This document shows positions 17,011-25,255 of a DNA stretch of 64,000 nucleotides, one piece after another; within the stretch, counting starts at the first letter, position 1; every line of letters begins with the position of its first letter. Source of the stretch: Corynebacterium lizhenjunii (GTDB taxonomy: Bacteria > Actinomycetota > Actinomycetes > Mycobacteriales > Mycobacteriaceae). Where the stretch lies: NCBI RefSeq assembly GCF_011038655.2, contig NZ_CP064954.1:1116001-1180000 (forward strand), in the 5' to 3' direction. The position numbers and the translations under genes were made by a program. The notes under the pieces were generated by a model that was not told the DNA's origin, did not search any database, and saw only the letters and a program-made list of their open reading frames with translations.

Positions 17011-17277
17011 ATGAAAATTTGTGCCCCCTTTGCAGGAATAGTGCGCTACCACGTCCAGCCCGGCCAGCGGCTTGCTGCGGGGGACGTGGTAGCCACCGTG
17101 GAGGCCACCAAACTCGAAGCACCGGTGCCAACCCCGGGCCCAGGAGTAGTCCAATTTTTGGCACAGACCGACTTTAGCGACGTGCTAGGAGGGGACCTGC
17201 TGGCGGTGGTTGGGATGGCCGAGGTAGGGCCGGCGGGCGCGGGGGCATCGGCAAGCTCAAGCGAAAGGCAGGATTAA
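17011..17277 (+). CDS. Small biotinyl/lipoyl-domain protein
   Basis: An 88-residue stand-alone biotinyl-domain protein. MKICAPFAGIVRYHVQPGQRL, then GDVVATVEATKLEAPVPTPGPGVV, gives the half-barrel with the modifiable lysine at the hairpin tip. The usual biotinylation tetrapeptide AMKM is replaced by ATKL, so the lysine is kept but both Met are lost. Whether it is biotinylated is not certain. After about residue 70 the protein dissolves into a Gly/Ala/Ser tail, where a dispersed motif copy encodes GASAS. It could carry biotin for a distant carboxylase, or be an orphan. rsmD follows 2 bp after the stop. Confidence 0.75.
   Translation: MKICAPFAGIVRYHVQPGQRLAAGDVVATVEATKLEAPVPTPGPGVVQFLAQTDFSDVLGGDLLAVVGMAEVGPAGAGASASSSERQD
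17244..17257 (+). repeat. Dispersed motif copy (exact)
   Basis: GGCATCGGCAAGCT with preceding G-run, in the C-terminal tail of the biotinyl-domain gene. Confidence 0.85.
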
Positions 17278-17279
17278 GC

Positions 17280-17861
17280 ATGCCGCGGATTATTGCTGGA
17301 CAGGCGCGCGGGCGCACCATTAAAGTTCCGGCGCAGGGAACGCGGCCTACCGCAGACCGCGCCCGGGAGGGACTGTTTTCCTCGCTGAGCATCCGTTGGG
17401 GTTTTGAAGACTCCCGCGTGCTGGATCTTTTTGCAGGCTCCGGTGCCTTGGGGCTCGAGGCCGCCAGCCGCGGCGCGCGGGAAGCAGTGCTGGTGGAATC
17501 CAATCCCGCAGCGGTGGACGTCATTCGCCATAATGTTGGCGTGGTTGGCCACCCCCAGGTCCGGGTGGAAAACTCCAGCGTGGACACATTTCTGGCCCGG
17601 GCGCCGCGCGGATATTTTGACCTGGTGCTGGCGGACCCGCCCTATGAGTACGCGGACATAGACGGACTGCTGGCCGCTATTGAGCCGGTTCTCACGGATC
17701 GCGCGATGGTGGTCATTGAAAGGCCTGCGGATTCGCCGCCCACAACGTGGCGGCCAGGGTTTGCACCTACGCCGCAGAAGCTGAAGAAGCGCACGTTTGG
17801 TATCGCGCGGATGGATATGGCCATCTTCGACAGGAATTCGAAAGGAGCAACGCGTGACTAA
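17280..17861 (+). CDS. rsmD: 16S rRNA (guanine966-N2)-methyltransferase
   Basis: RsmD methylates G966 of 16S rRNA in the assembled small subunit. The SAM-binding motif VLDLFAGSGALGLEAASRGA and the catalytic motif LADPPYEY are present. The start MPRIIAGQARGRTIKVP and RPTADRAREGLFSSL are hallmark N-terminal blocks. Its 193 residues are the normal size. It overlaps coaD by 8 bp. Confidence 0.93.
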   Translation: MPRIIAGQARGRTIKVPAQGTRPTADRAREGLFSSLSIRWGFEDSRVLDLFAGSGALGLEAASRGAREAVLVESNPAAVDVIRHNVGVVGHPQVRVENSSVDTFLARAPRGYFDLVLADPPYEYADIDGLLAAIEPVLTDRAMVVIERPADSPPTTWRPGFAPTPQKLKKRTFGIARMDMAIFDRNSKGATRD

Positions 17862-18324
17862 AGCAGTGTGCCCCGGATCTTTCGATCCGATGACCATGGG
17901 GCATTTAGACATCTTTACCCGGGCTGCGGGGCTCTTCGAGCACGTTACCGTGCTGGTCACGGGAAACCCAGACAAGCCCTCGGGGTTGTTTAGCGTGCAT
18001 GAGCGCGTTGAACTCATTCGCGAAGTAGTCCCGGAGGGCATCACAGTGGACCATTGGTCGGGGCTGTTGGTGGACTACGCCAGCGAGCACGGTATTGACA
18101 CCATTGTCAAGGGCTTGCGCTCTTCACTGGACTACGAATATGAACTGCCCATGGCGCAAATGAACCGCCGCCTGACGGGGATAGACACCATGTTCTTACT
18201 CACGGATGAGAAATACGGCTACATTTCTTCGTCGTTGTGCAAGCAGGTGGCCCAGTTTGGCGGGGACATCACGGGAATGTTTCCTGAGCCCGTGGCACGC
18301 GCGGTGCGGGCGAAGTTCGCATGA
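17854..18324 (+). CDS. coaD: Phosphopantetheine adenylyltransferase
   Basis: CoaD transfers AMP to 4'-phosphopantetheine, the penultimate step of coenzyme A synthesis. Start at the GTG at 17854, preceded by AAAGGAGC. PGSFDPMTMGHLDIFTRAA carries the nucleotidyl-transferase motif (here TMGH where NGHxD-type sequence is usual). The C-terminal EYGYISSS-type block is present as DEKYGYISSSLCKQVAQFGGD. 156 residues is normal. CoaE, the next enzyme of the pathway, is encoded at 34.8 kb. Confidence 0.95.
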   Translation: MTKAVCPGSFDPMTMGHLDIFTRAAGLFEHVTVLVTGNPDKPSGLFSVHERVELIREVVPEGITVDHWSGLLVDYASEHGIDTIVKGLRSSLDYEYELPMAQMNRRLTGIDTMFLLTDEKYGYISSSLCKQVAQFGGDITGMFPEPVARAVRAKFA

Positions 18325-19064
18325 TGCTCACCGCCGCAGTCGTCTTTGCCACCATTACCGCGGGTGCGTTGATGCAGCGGGTGTCCGGGATGGGGATGGG
18401 GCTTATCGGTGGGCCGATTTTGATGCTGTTGTTGGGCCCCGTGGAGGGCATCATGGTGGTCAATGTGCTGGCGTGCATTAATGCCATTATGCAAACCATC
18501 AACGTGCGCGAACACGTGGATTGGAAGAAGTTCGCCCAAATTGGCTCCGTGATGGTCTTTGGTTCGCTTCCTGCCGCCTATCTGATCAGCACCATTGATA
18601 CTGCACCGTTGTTGATTCTGTCAGGATCAGCGCTGCTGGTGGCTCTGGCAATGGTGACGGTGGGCAAAAAGTATGTCCCGCACTTGGAGGGCACCGGCCC
18701 GTTGCTTTCCGCCGGCGTTATAGGCGGGTTTACCAACACGTTGGCTGGGGTGGCGGGCCCGGTAATCACCGTGTACGCGCAGGCTGCGCGCTGGCCGCAC
18801 CAGATGTTTGCGGCCACCTTGCAGCCCATCTTCATGGTAGGCGGCGCAATTTCGGTCGTGTCCAAGCTATTGCTAGGTGCTGGGGGATTCGCCGGCACCA
18901 CCTGGCTGGTGTGGCCCGCCGGTGTGGCGGGCATGATTGTGGGCATTGCAGTAGGCAATTACCTCTCCCGGCGCATTCCGCGGGACGTGGCCCACAAGTT
19001 GTCGCTGATGGTAGCCACCGCGGGGGCCGCAGTGGCTGTGTGGCGCGGATTCAGCCAGCTCTGA
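18321..19064 (+). CDS. TSUP (TauE/SafE) family permease
   Basis: A 247-residue integral membrane protein with about eight predicted helices in two related halves, as in the TauE/SafE family, which exports sulfite, sulfoacetate and related organosulfur anions. Typical features are the early VSGMGMGLIGGPILMLLLGP and the second-half FTNTLAGVAGPVITVYAQA. Substrate cannot be read from the sequence. The ATG overlaps the coaD stop, so it is co-translated with the rsmD-coaD group. Confidence 0.85.
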   Translation: MMLTAAVVFATITAGALMQRVSGMGMGLIGGPILMLLLGPVEGIMVVNVLACINAIMQTINVREHVDWKKFAQIGSVMVFGSLPAAYLISTIDTAPLLILSGSALLVALAMVTVGKKYVPHLEGTGPLLSAGVIGGFTNTLAGVAGPVITVYAQAARWPHQMFAATLQPIFMVGGAISVVSKLLLGAGGFAGTTWLVWPAGVAGMIVGIAVGNYLSRRIPRDVAHKLSLMVATAGAAVAVWRGFSQL

Positions 19065-19090
19065 CGTCCCGGCTACCGGAGCCGACGGCT

Positions 19091-19852
19091 CTAGAGCAGT
19101 GAGGACAAAAACGCCTGTGTGCGCTGGTGCTGCGGGTGGTCGAAGACTTGCTGGGGCGAGCCGTGCTCCACCACTTGGCCGCCGTCCATGAAGTAGACGG
19201 TATCGGCCACCTCGCGCGCAAAACCCATTTCGTGGGTGACCACCAGCATGGTCATACCTTCGGACGCAAGCTCCTTCATCACTCGCAGCACTTCGCCCAC
19301 GAGCTCGGGGTCGAGGGCAGAGGTGGGCTCATCGAATAACATGAGCTTGGGCTCCATCGCCACGGCGCGGGCGATTGCTACGCGCTGCTGCTGGCCGCCG
19401 GATAGCTGCACGGGGTAGGCGTCAGCCTTGTGCGCCAAGCCCACTTTGTCTAGCAGTTCGAGCGCCCGCTTCTTGGCTACTTCTACCGGCTGCTTTTTGA
19501 CCTGCACGGGAGCTTCAATAACGTTTTCTAGCACCGTGCGGTGACTAAAGAGGTTAAAGGACTGGAAGACCATGCCGATGTCCCGGCGCTGCTGCGCCGC
19601 CTGCTTTTCAGATAGCTCATAGAGCACTCCGTCGCGCTCCCGGTAGCCGATAATCTCTCCGTCGATATATAGCCGACCCGCGGTGACTTTCTCAAGGTGA
19701 TTACAGCAGCGCAAAAATGTGGACTTGCCGGAGCCAGACGGCCCCAGTAAGCAAGCAACCTCGCCTTGCTGGACTTCCAAGTTGATTCCTTTAAGCACCT
19801 CTAGCTGCCCGAAGGATTTATGGACGTTGATGGCCTGGATCATGGGAGTCAT
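19091..19852 (-). CDS. Polar amino-acid ABC transporter, ATP-binding protein
   Basis: A 253-residue ABC ATPase of the GlnQ/HisP type. Walker A is [13 protein letters not shown], the Q-loop is MVFQSFNLF, the signature is [14 protein letters not shown], and Walker B is [14 protein letters not shown] followed by the His switch VVTHEMG. It is the last gene of a three-gene importer operon and begins directly at the permease stop. The equivalent locus of C. glutamicum, in the same region near coaD, has been linked to basic amino-acid uptake, so arginine or ornithine is a plausible substrate here. Confidence 0.93.
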   Translation of the reverse strand: MTPMIQAINVHKSFGQLEVLKGINLEVQQGEVACLLGPSGSGKSTFLRCCNHLEKVTAGRLYIDGEIIGYRERDGVLYELSEKQAAQQRRDIGMVFQSFNLFSHRTVLENVIEAPVQVKKQPVEVAKKRALELLDKVGLAHKADAYPVQLSGGQQQRVAIARAVAMEPKLMLFDEPTSALDPELVGEVLRVMKELASEGMTMLVVTHEMGFAREVADTVYFMDGGQVVEHGSPQQVFDHPQHQRTQAFLSSLL

Positions 19853-20782
19853 TTATTGTCCCTCCTGCTTGGTGGTGGGGATGACGGAGATGTTGCGGGG
19901 GATGGTGCCCTCGGCATCGGCAAGCGATGCCAACTGCCGGGCGGTAAGCTCCCGGGTGGCGCCACGCTCAAAGTAGCGCTCCAGGTAGTACTGGCCCACC
20001 ATCAGCACGGACGTAATGACCAGGTACCAGGTGGCAGCGACCATGAGCAGGGGGATGGGTTCAAAGAGGGCAGCGGAAATATCGGTGGCACGGCCAAAGA
20101 TCTCATGCGAATAAGGAATGGCCACCACCAGGGAAGAAGTTTTGAGCAAAGAGATGAACTCGTTGCCCGTGGGCGGGATAATGATTCGCATGGCTTGCGG
20201 TAAGACGGTCCGCCGCATAGTCATAGCCCACCCCATGCCCAAGGCTTTGGAGGCTTCCTTTTGTCCCTCGGGCACTGAGGAGATGCCGGAGCGCACAATC
20301 TCTGCCATGTAGGCGGCCTCATTCAGGCCCAAGCCCAGCACAGCCAGCAGGAAGGCGTTGGACAGCACAGCCTCCAAAGAGATCTCTGCTAAGCCCACGT
20401 TGATTGACTGGTAGAGGGCGGACAGCAGGCCCCAAAAGACTAGCTGCACATAAATGGGCGTGCCGCGGAAAATCCACAAAAACACCCAGGATACCGTCCG
20501 CAGTACGGGGTTGGGGGATAGTCGCAGCACGGCTAGCACCACACCGCCGGCCACGCCAATGAGCATGGCCAGCACTGTGATGGCGATGGTGTGCGCCGCG
20601 GCCACGGCAATGCGGGTGTCCAGCAGATACGCGAAGTAGGTTGGCCACCCGTAGGCTTCATTGCGGGCGGCGGATATAGCAAACCAGACCGCTAGCAGGA
20701 GGAGGATGGCAGCGGCTACCCAGCGCCAAGGGTGGCGCAGTGGGCGGGCTTCAATGCGCTCTGAGGTGGAATTAGGAGACAT
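19853..20782 (-). CDS. Polar amino-acid ABC transporter, permease
   Basis: A 309-residue HisM/GlnP-type permease. The N-terminal 25 residues are polar, then about six membrane helices follow. The inner EAA loop reads ISSVPEGQKEASKALGMGWAMTM, and the periplasmic-side block FRGTPIYVQLVFWGLL is typical of the family. Only one permease gene is present, suggesting a homodimer. The C-terminal tail (TRELTARQLASLADAEGTIPRN) contains a motif copy with a changed end at 19913-19926. The start overlaps the substrate-binding-protein gene by 11 bp. Confidence 0.92.
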   Translation of the reverse strand: MSPNSTSERIEARPLRHPWRWVAAAILLLLAVWFAISAARNEAYGWPTYFAYLLDTRIAVAAAHTIAITVLAMLIGVAGGVVLAVLRLSPNPVLRTVSWVFLWIFRGTPIYVQLVFWGLLSALYQSINVGLAEISLEAVLSNAFLLAVLGLGLNEAAYMAEIVRSGISSVPEGQKEASKALGMGWAMTMRRTVLPQAMRIIIPPTGNEFISLLKTSSLVVAIPYSHEIFGRATDISAALFEPIPLLMVAATWYLVITSVLMVGQYYLERYFERGATRELTARQLASLADAEGTIPRNISVIPTTKQEGQ

Positions 20783-21728
20783 GTGCTGGACTTTCGTTGA
20801 TTAATGCGTGGTCGATGAGGCCCTCATCAATACCCCATTGGGCCAGAATTTGGGCGTAGACCCCTGTATCAATGAGGTGCTGCATGGCGGCAGCCAGCGC
20901 CGGGGCCAGAGGGGAGCCTTTGGGGACGGCAAAGCCGTACGGGGCGGCATCGAAGAGCTCACCGACTAACTCCAGGCGCTCATCGGAGCGGTTGACGGCC
21001 CAGGCGCTGACAGGGGAGTCGGCGGAGAGGGCATCGGCACGCCCCATCAGCACGGCCAGTGCCGCGTTGTCCCCGGTGTCGTAGGACAGGACGGTCATTT
21101 CTTCCTGGCCTTCATCCAGGCAGCGCTGTTGTTTGGGGCGGACATCTTCGGTCTCGGAGACGCTGGTGCGCTGCACCGCCACCGTGAGCCCGCAGGGGTT
21201 ATCCGGGTCGACGTCGTTGCCGGGGCGCTGAGCCCATTGGATGCCGGCGTAGAGGGTGTCCACGAAGTCGAAATTCTTGCGGCGCTCTGCTGTATCAGTA
21301 AGCCCCGAGGCGCCCATATCTATTTGGCCTTGGGCCACTGCGGGCAAAATCAGGGAGAAATCTTGCTCTTTGATTTCCAGTTCCGCGTCGAGCACCTGGG
21401 CCACGGCGCGCGCCAGGTCCATCTCCATGCCGACGATGGCTCCGTTATTGTCCTTGAGCTCAAAAGGCGCATACGGCGGGTTGGTGCCGATGGTCAGCTT
21501 GCCGTCCAGTTGCGGTGCCAGCGCCGCGATTTCTGGCACGGCGTTGACTTCGATGGGTTGCCAGCCGTCTGGCAAGGCAGGTTCGACGTTGGTCACGCAA
21601 GCAGACATTGCCGATGCCGCCGTGGCCACCGCCGTCAGTACCGCCACCGTGCGCAGGCGGGCCTTGGGCTGGGCCTGCTGGGGGCGGCATCGGCCAGCCT
21701 GGTGGGCAGGGGCGAATGGTGAGTGCAT
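20772..21728 (-). CDS. Amino-acid ABC transporter, substrate-binding lipoprotein
   Basis: A 318-residue periplasmic-binding-type protein anchored through a lipid-modified Cys (AVATAASAMSAC, about residue 44) after an unusually long, basic and Gln-rich N-terminus. A shorter start nearer the hydrophobic core is possible. The mature part has the family-3 solute-binding features LTIGTNPPYAPFELKDNNGAIVGMEMDLARAVAQVL, then DFSLILPAVAQGQIDMGASGLT. It binds an amino acid outside the membrane and delivers it to the permease and ATPase encoded next. The substrate is unproven. Confidence 0.9.
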   Translation of the reverse strand: MHSPFAPAHQAGRCRPQQAQPKARLRTVAVLTAVATAASAMSACVTNVEPALPDGWQPIEVNAVPEIAALAPQLDGKLTIGTNPPYAPFELKDNNGAIVGMEMDLARAVAQVLDAELEIKEQDFSLILPAVAQGQIDMGASGLTDTAERRKNFDFVDTLYAGIQWAQRPGNDVDPDNPCGLTVAVQRTSVSETEDVRPKQQRCLDEGQEEMTVLSYDTGDNAALAVLMGRADALSADSPVSAWAVNRSDERLELVGELFDAAPYGFAVPKGSPLAPALAAAMQHLIDTGVYAQILAQWGIDEGLIDHALINESPAHVS

Positions 21729-21765
21729 GGCGGGAGTCCTTGAGGAAATTCTTTAGAGGAGCGGA

Positions 21766-21786
21766 GGCTGCGGTTTAGGCTGCGGT
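21766..21786. repeat. Duplicated gene end at the DUF368 stop codon
   Basis: GGCTGCGGT is repeated on both sides of the stop (21766-21774 and 21778-21786), 12-bp period including TTA, the complement of the TAA stop. Confidence 0.6.
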
Positions 21787-22608
21787 GGTTGGCTCGGTGG
21801 CGCGGGCTTTGCGGGCGTCGATGACGATGAAGATGCTGACTACCACGGCGCCGAGGAGGAAGCAGGCGATGATGGTGCCCGCACCGGCGTCTTGTTCAGC
21901 GCCGAAGGGCCACAGGGCGCGCAGGGAGCCCAGCATGAAACCGGCCATGGCGCCCAGGGTAGGGCCGCGGTGGTTGTCCAGCAGGTATTCCAGCAGGCGC
22001 ACGAAGGCAGCGAGGCCGAATAGTGCACCGGCGGCAAAGACGGCGAGGAAGACGAAGTTGCGCTCGGAGACTGCTCCGATGACGGGGGCGTATAAGCCCA
22101 TGGTCAGCAGGATGAGTGAACCAGAGACTCCGGGCAAGATGAGTGCGCAGATGGCAATCGCGGCGGCGAAGAAGATGACGATGTACGAAGGGTCCGCGAC
22201 GTCAGTGCGGGTGTAGCCGGTGACGAAGAAAATAGCCACGGTAGAGACCGCGAAGGCGATCCAGGTACTGGCCTGGCTACGTTGGCCGGGACTGAGCATG
22301 AGGAGGGGGACGGTGATGGAGACAAATACCATGCCCATGAACATCGAGTGGGAAGCGGAGAATTGATTCTCTACAAAGCTGTGAATGACGGTGGACAGCC
22401 CGAAGACGGCTGCGAGCATGCCCACGGCAACGGAGGCAAGGAATCCCCATTCAACCTCGCGGAATTTGAGTTTGAACAGGGCATTGGCGTTGTGCAGGGC
22501 CCGTTCGTAGATACCAACGATGAGGGCTACGGTGCCGCCGGAGATACCGGGGACCAACTCTGCTGAGCCAATCAGGGCGCCGCGAAGCGCGTTAAGAACA
22601 TAGTGCAT
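21775..22608 (-). CDS. DUF368 (PopT-type) polytopic membrane protein
   Basis: A 277-residue protein starting at the ATG at 22608 (MHYVLNALRGALIGSAELVPGISGGTVAL). The signature GSAELVPGISGGT near the N-terminus and its second-half partner LILPGVSGSLILLTMG define DUF368. About eight membrane helices are visible. Members of this family (PopT) have been proposed as undecaprenyl-phosphate translocases that return the lipid carrier to the inner leaflet for cell-wall synthesis. A 25-bp palindrome sits 73 bp upstream and may regulate it. The 3' end is followed by a short duplication of its last codons. Confidence 0.88.
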   Translation of the reverse strand: MHYVLNALRGALIGSAELVPGISGGTVALIVGIYERALHNANALFKLKFREVEWGFLASVAVGMLAAVFGLSTVIHSFVENQFSASHSMFMGMVFVSITVPLLMLSPGQRSQASTWIAFAVSTVAIFFVTGYTRTDVADPSYIVIFFAAAIAICALILPGVSGSLILLTMGLYAPVIGAVSERNFVFLAVFAAGALFGLAAFVRLLEYLLDNHRGPTLGAMAGFMLGSLRALWPFGAEQDAGAGTIIACFLLGAVVVSIFIVIDARKARATEPTTAA

Positions 22609-22680
22609 AGAGGCAAATCTAATGTAGTTGCGTGGTGGAGGGGGAGTGCCGGACCGCAATAGAGTCCGATTTAGCCCAGA

Positions 22681-22705
22681 CAACACTGCATGGCATGCAG
22701 TGTTG
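22681..22705. promoter_or_regulatory. Perfect 12-bp-arm palindrome, candidate operator
   Basis: CAACACTGCATG, one G, then CATGCAGTGTTG: every base pairs. It lies 73 bp upstream of the DUF368 gene and 58 bp after the neighbouring stop. No U-run follows in either direction, so it fits a repressor operator better than a terminator. Confidence 0.6.
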
Positions 22706-22762
22706 TGAATTATTTACACCGTAACACAAGATTGCCAGTAGACCATAGTGGCGTGTGCCGGG

Positions 22763-23068
22763 TTAGTGCACCAATCCCAAGCGGCGAGCGATCTCGGCAT
22801 ACAGTGGGCCCAGCACGCCCAGGACAGCAGACCCAATGGCAAAGTCTGCCAGCAGCATCAGCGCAACATCGCCCTGCGGATTGCCGGTGCGGGCAACATT
22901 GTCTTGCAGCCACTGGTGGTACGCCGAACCTTGGAACTCCGGCGCGGATGACCCAGCACTAGCGCTCTGTGCCGATGCCGCCGGGGCGGCCGCAGCCGCC
23001 AGGCCCACCGTCAACGCAACTGCGGTTATCGCTGCAACGGCGGTGGACTTGAGTCGATTTACACGCAT
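22763..23068 (-). CDS. Small secreted protein, unknown function
   Basis: A 101-residue protein starting at the ATG at 23068 (MRVNRLKSTAVAAI). A Sec signal peptide with hydrophobic core AITAVALTVGLAAAAAP ends near AASAQ (about residue 34). The mature part of about 67 residues contains YHQWLQDNVARTG and a hydrophobic helix LADFAIGSAVLGVLGPLY, so it may re-enter or sit on the membrane. No family recognised. Small exported proteins with this layout are common in Corynebacterium. The preceding GGAGT and promoter region lie immediately right. Confidence 0.7.
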   Translation of the reverse strand: MRVNRLKSTAVAAITAVALTVGLAAAAAPAASAQSASAGSSAPEFQGSAYHQWLQDNVARTGNPQGDVALMLLADFAIGSAVLGVLGPLYAEIARRLGLVH

Positions 23069-23171
23069 GGGCACTCCTTGGATAGGGAACTGTAAACAGC
23101 AAGCTGTGGGTTCCATTACACACTAGAGGTGGTGGGAGCGCAAGATTTTAACCGGGTACGAGGATTCCCGC

Positions 23172-23447
23172 ATGGGGCATACCTGGGACTCACAGCGAGC
23201 TAAAGCGTCGAAGTTTCCCAAGTCGTGGTCAAATCAGAAAATTGTGGACGTTGTGGTTGAGACCCTGGAAAACCCAGAGCACTACGATCCCAGGAAGGGG
23301 GGAGGGGGACGCAAGGTGTATCGAGCATATGGAGATGTAATTATAAAGGCAAAGTATTCTGTTATTGGTGGTATCGTGCAGGAGGGATCCGTAAGCGCGT
23401 ATCCTGTCGAGAAACTCGGAAGAAAGGCGGTCCAGTATGGAGACTAG
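23172..23447 (+). CDS. EndoU-like nuclease toxin domain, orphan C-terminal module
   Basis: A 91-residue product matching the C-terminal toxin module of polymorphic toxins of the bacterial EndoU type (RNA nucleases). The pattern is GHxW (MGHTWDSQRAKASKFPKSWS), then an amphipathic helix IVDVVVETLENPEHYD, then a Gly-rich turn and alternating strands ending in VSAYPV. In full EndoU domains a His near a preceding HxLxG segment also contributes; here the open frame continues upstream of the ATG without a start and reads ERKILTGYEDSR, with Lys where that His is expected. Two readings are possible: a displaced toxin tip that lost its delivery region, or a small free-standing toxin starting at this ATG after AGGA. 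The partner gene overlaps by 11 bp. Confidence 0.6.
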   Translation: MGHTWDSQRAKASKFPKSWSNQKIVDVVVETLENPEHYDPRKGGGGRKVYRAYGDVIIKAKYSVIGGIVQEGSVSAYPVEKLGRKAVQYGD

Positions 23448-23685
23448 TTACGAGGTTTACGAATGGCTTGACCGTGTGCTTCCTCCGCAGGTGTATCGGG
23501 ATTCTGCGCAGCAAGCTTACGATGCCGGCGAACCTGAATGCGCTGTTGCTAATTTGCTTGATCAAGCTCTGCTTATAGGTGCTGTCACGCCGGAGATTCT
23601 TCGACGGGTAAAGATTGAATATCCGTCGGACCCGGTGGTGGGCCCGATCATTGGAGTTTGCGAGCGTCAGATCAATGTCAATTGA
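23437..23685 (+). CDS. Probable immunity protein (MafI-like)
   Basis: An 82-residue acidic protein, start ATG at 23437, overlapping the toxin gene by 11 bp. It consists mostly of predicted helices: EVYEWLDRVLPPQVYRDSAQ, then AYDAGEPECAVANLLDQALLIG and PEILRRVKIEY. The helical layout, size and position directly after an EndoU-type toxin match the MafI class of immunity proteins that protect Neisseria from EndoU-type MafB toxins. No catalytic features are seen. Assignment rests on context plus general resemblance. Confidence 0.5.
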   Translation: METSYEVYEWLDRVLPPQVYRDSAQQAYDAGEPECAVANLLDQALLIGAVTPEILRRVKIEYPSDPVVGPIIGVCERQINVN

Positions 23686-23835
23686 ATTGATGCGCTGGGA
23701 GGGAACGCTAAATCTATGAGCAGGAGCTGGATGCATTGCGAGCTGCGCGATCTGCTGGTTCTGTCGAATCATATTCCGGCAGATTAGCATGAAGGCATAC
23801 GCCCCGGACGTCTACCCGGCGGGCTGGAAGCAGGC

Positions 23836-24087
23836 CTAGCGTCCCTTTGCGCGGGGTGCGTTGCGCACCGGCGAGCCAGGCCGGGCCGCGTGCCAGGCCT
23901 TGACTTCCTCAGCGTCAAACAGAGGCGTCCGCTTGTCAAGGTGCGTAATCGGTTTCGGTGCGCGGCCTGCGCTAACGTAGCCGAGAAATGTGTTCGCTGT
24001 GACCTTACAGTGGTCTGCGCAGTCTGTGGCGCGCCACAAGGTGGCGCCTGAGTCTGTGCGGGTGATGGTGATGGGGACTAGATCCAT
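23836..24087 (-). CDS. Small DNA-binding protein, excisionase-like
   Basis: An 83-residue protein beginning at the ATG at 24087 after AAAGGAAAGC. The middle, ATDCADHCKVTANTFLGYVSAG, then APKPITHLDKRTPLFDAEEVKAWHAAR, has the layout of MerR/AlpA-type winged helix proteins, including phage and integrative-element excisionases and regulators. The tail is basic (RNAPRAKGR). It is translationally coupled to the small membrane-protein gene upstream. No integrase is present nearby, so it looks like a remnant of a mobile island. Confidence 0.6.
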   Translation of the reverse strand: MDLVPITITRTDSGATLWRATDCADHCKVTANTFLGYVSAGRAPKPITHLDKRTPLFDAEEVKAWHAARPGSPVRNAPRAKGR

Positions 24088-24227
24088 GTATCGCTTTCCT
24101 TTCGCCAGGTTTGGTGCACGCGGAGGATGCCTACCAGGATGGTGACCAGGGATGAGTAGATCATGATGTCGCTGTGTATGGTGGTGCCTATTAGCACTGA
24201 TAGTGTGCCGAAATAGATGAGAGGCAT
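24078..24227 (-). CDS. 49-residue membrane protein
   Basis: A short gene running from the ATG at 24227 to the TAG at 24078, preceded by AAAAGGAAACC. The product MPLIYFGTLSVLIGTTIHSD, then IMIYSSLVTILVGILRVHQTWRKESDTWI, holds two hydrophobic helices with a basic C-terminus. It overlaps the excisionase-like gene start by 10 bp, a sign of coupled translation. Function unknown; small membrane proteins with this layout occur in phage-related modules. Confidence 0.6.
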   Translation of the reverse strand: MPLIYFGTLSVLIGTTIHSDIMIYSSLVTILVGILRVHQTWRKESDTWI

Positions 24228-24344
24228 GGGGTTTCCTTTTGTGTGTGTTTGGAGGGTGTGGTGGGAGGGCTGAATACTAGCCTAAATCCCACGACATTCC
24301 CACGACAAAAGCCACAGGAACGGGCTTAAAACGACTTAAAACAT

Positions 24345-24362
24345 CACATTTTGACCATTAGG
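24345..24362. repeat. IS-end-like target and left copy of the 8-bp duplication
   Basis: CACATTTTGACCATTAGG resembles the outer end of the IS1249-type element itself. Its last 8 bp CCATTAGG (24355-24362) recur at 27144-27151 as target duplication. Confidence 0.8.
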
Positions 24363-25255
24363 GGGCTAATGGTCAAAATGTGTTGGTGAATTTGTCTGTT
24401 TCTGTGCTCCGTGCTGGTGGTATTAGGAATGATTTACTGTTCTGGGGTAAATGAGCGGTCAATGCACTGAAATCCCACAGGCCACCGACCAAGTGTGATA
24501 TGGGGGCGTAGACGATGAGGGGATGAGTACTAAACATCCCCCATGCCCGGTGTGCGCCGGGCGGAGTATCAAGCACGGAAGAACTACCAGCACCCGCCAA
24601 CGCTGGCGGTGCAAGGAGTGCGGGCACACCTTTACCCGTTGCCACGACGACGCCGGCCAAGCGATGTGGTTTAGAGTCTTCGTTGACTGGCTAACCAGCG
24701 GAATTTCACTAAACACCCTGGCCAAGACGCACAAGGTGAGCGTATCAACGCTCCAACGCCGCTTCGCTACCTTCTGGTATGTGCAACCACCAATGCCAGC
24801 AGACCCCCACCGGGTCTATGACCAGGTCTTTATCGATGGGACATACTTCAACACAAAATGCCTGCTTGTCCTGGCCGACTGCGACCATGTCATCTCCTGG
24901 TTCTGGGGATACACCGAAGATTCCTGGGCCTACGGACGGCTGCTCGACACCATAGCCCCGCCCTTGATAGCGACTACAGATGGTCATAAAGGCTCAGCAA
25001 AAGCCATCCGAAACACCTGGCCTGAGACCAAGATCCAACGCTGTCTCGTCCACGTCAAACGAAATATTCAAACCGCTACAGGTCTTCATCCCACATCAAC
25101 AATGGGCAAGGCACTACGCCGACTATCCCTAGAGCTACTGCACATTGACGATCTCGACCAGGCCGCCGACTGGACGATAAAGCTGCAAAAGTTCGGCCAA
25201 ACCTTCAACTGAGGCGTCCTGGGGGTGTGAGAGTGCACGAGCTAAATAGGAGATA

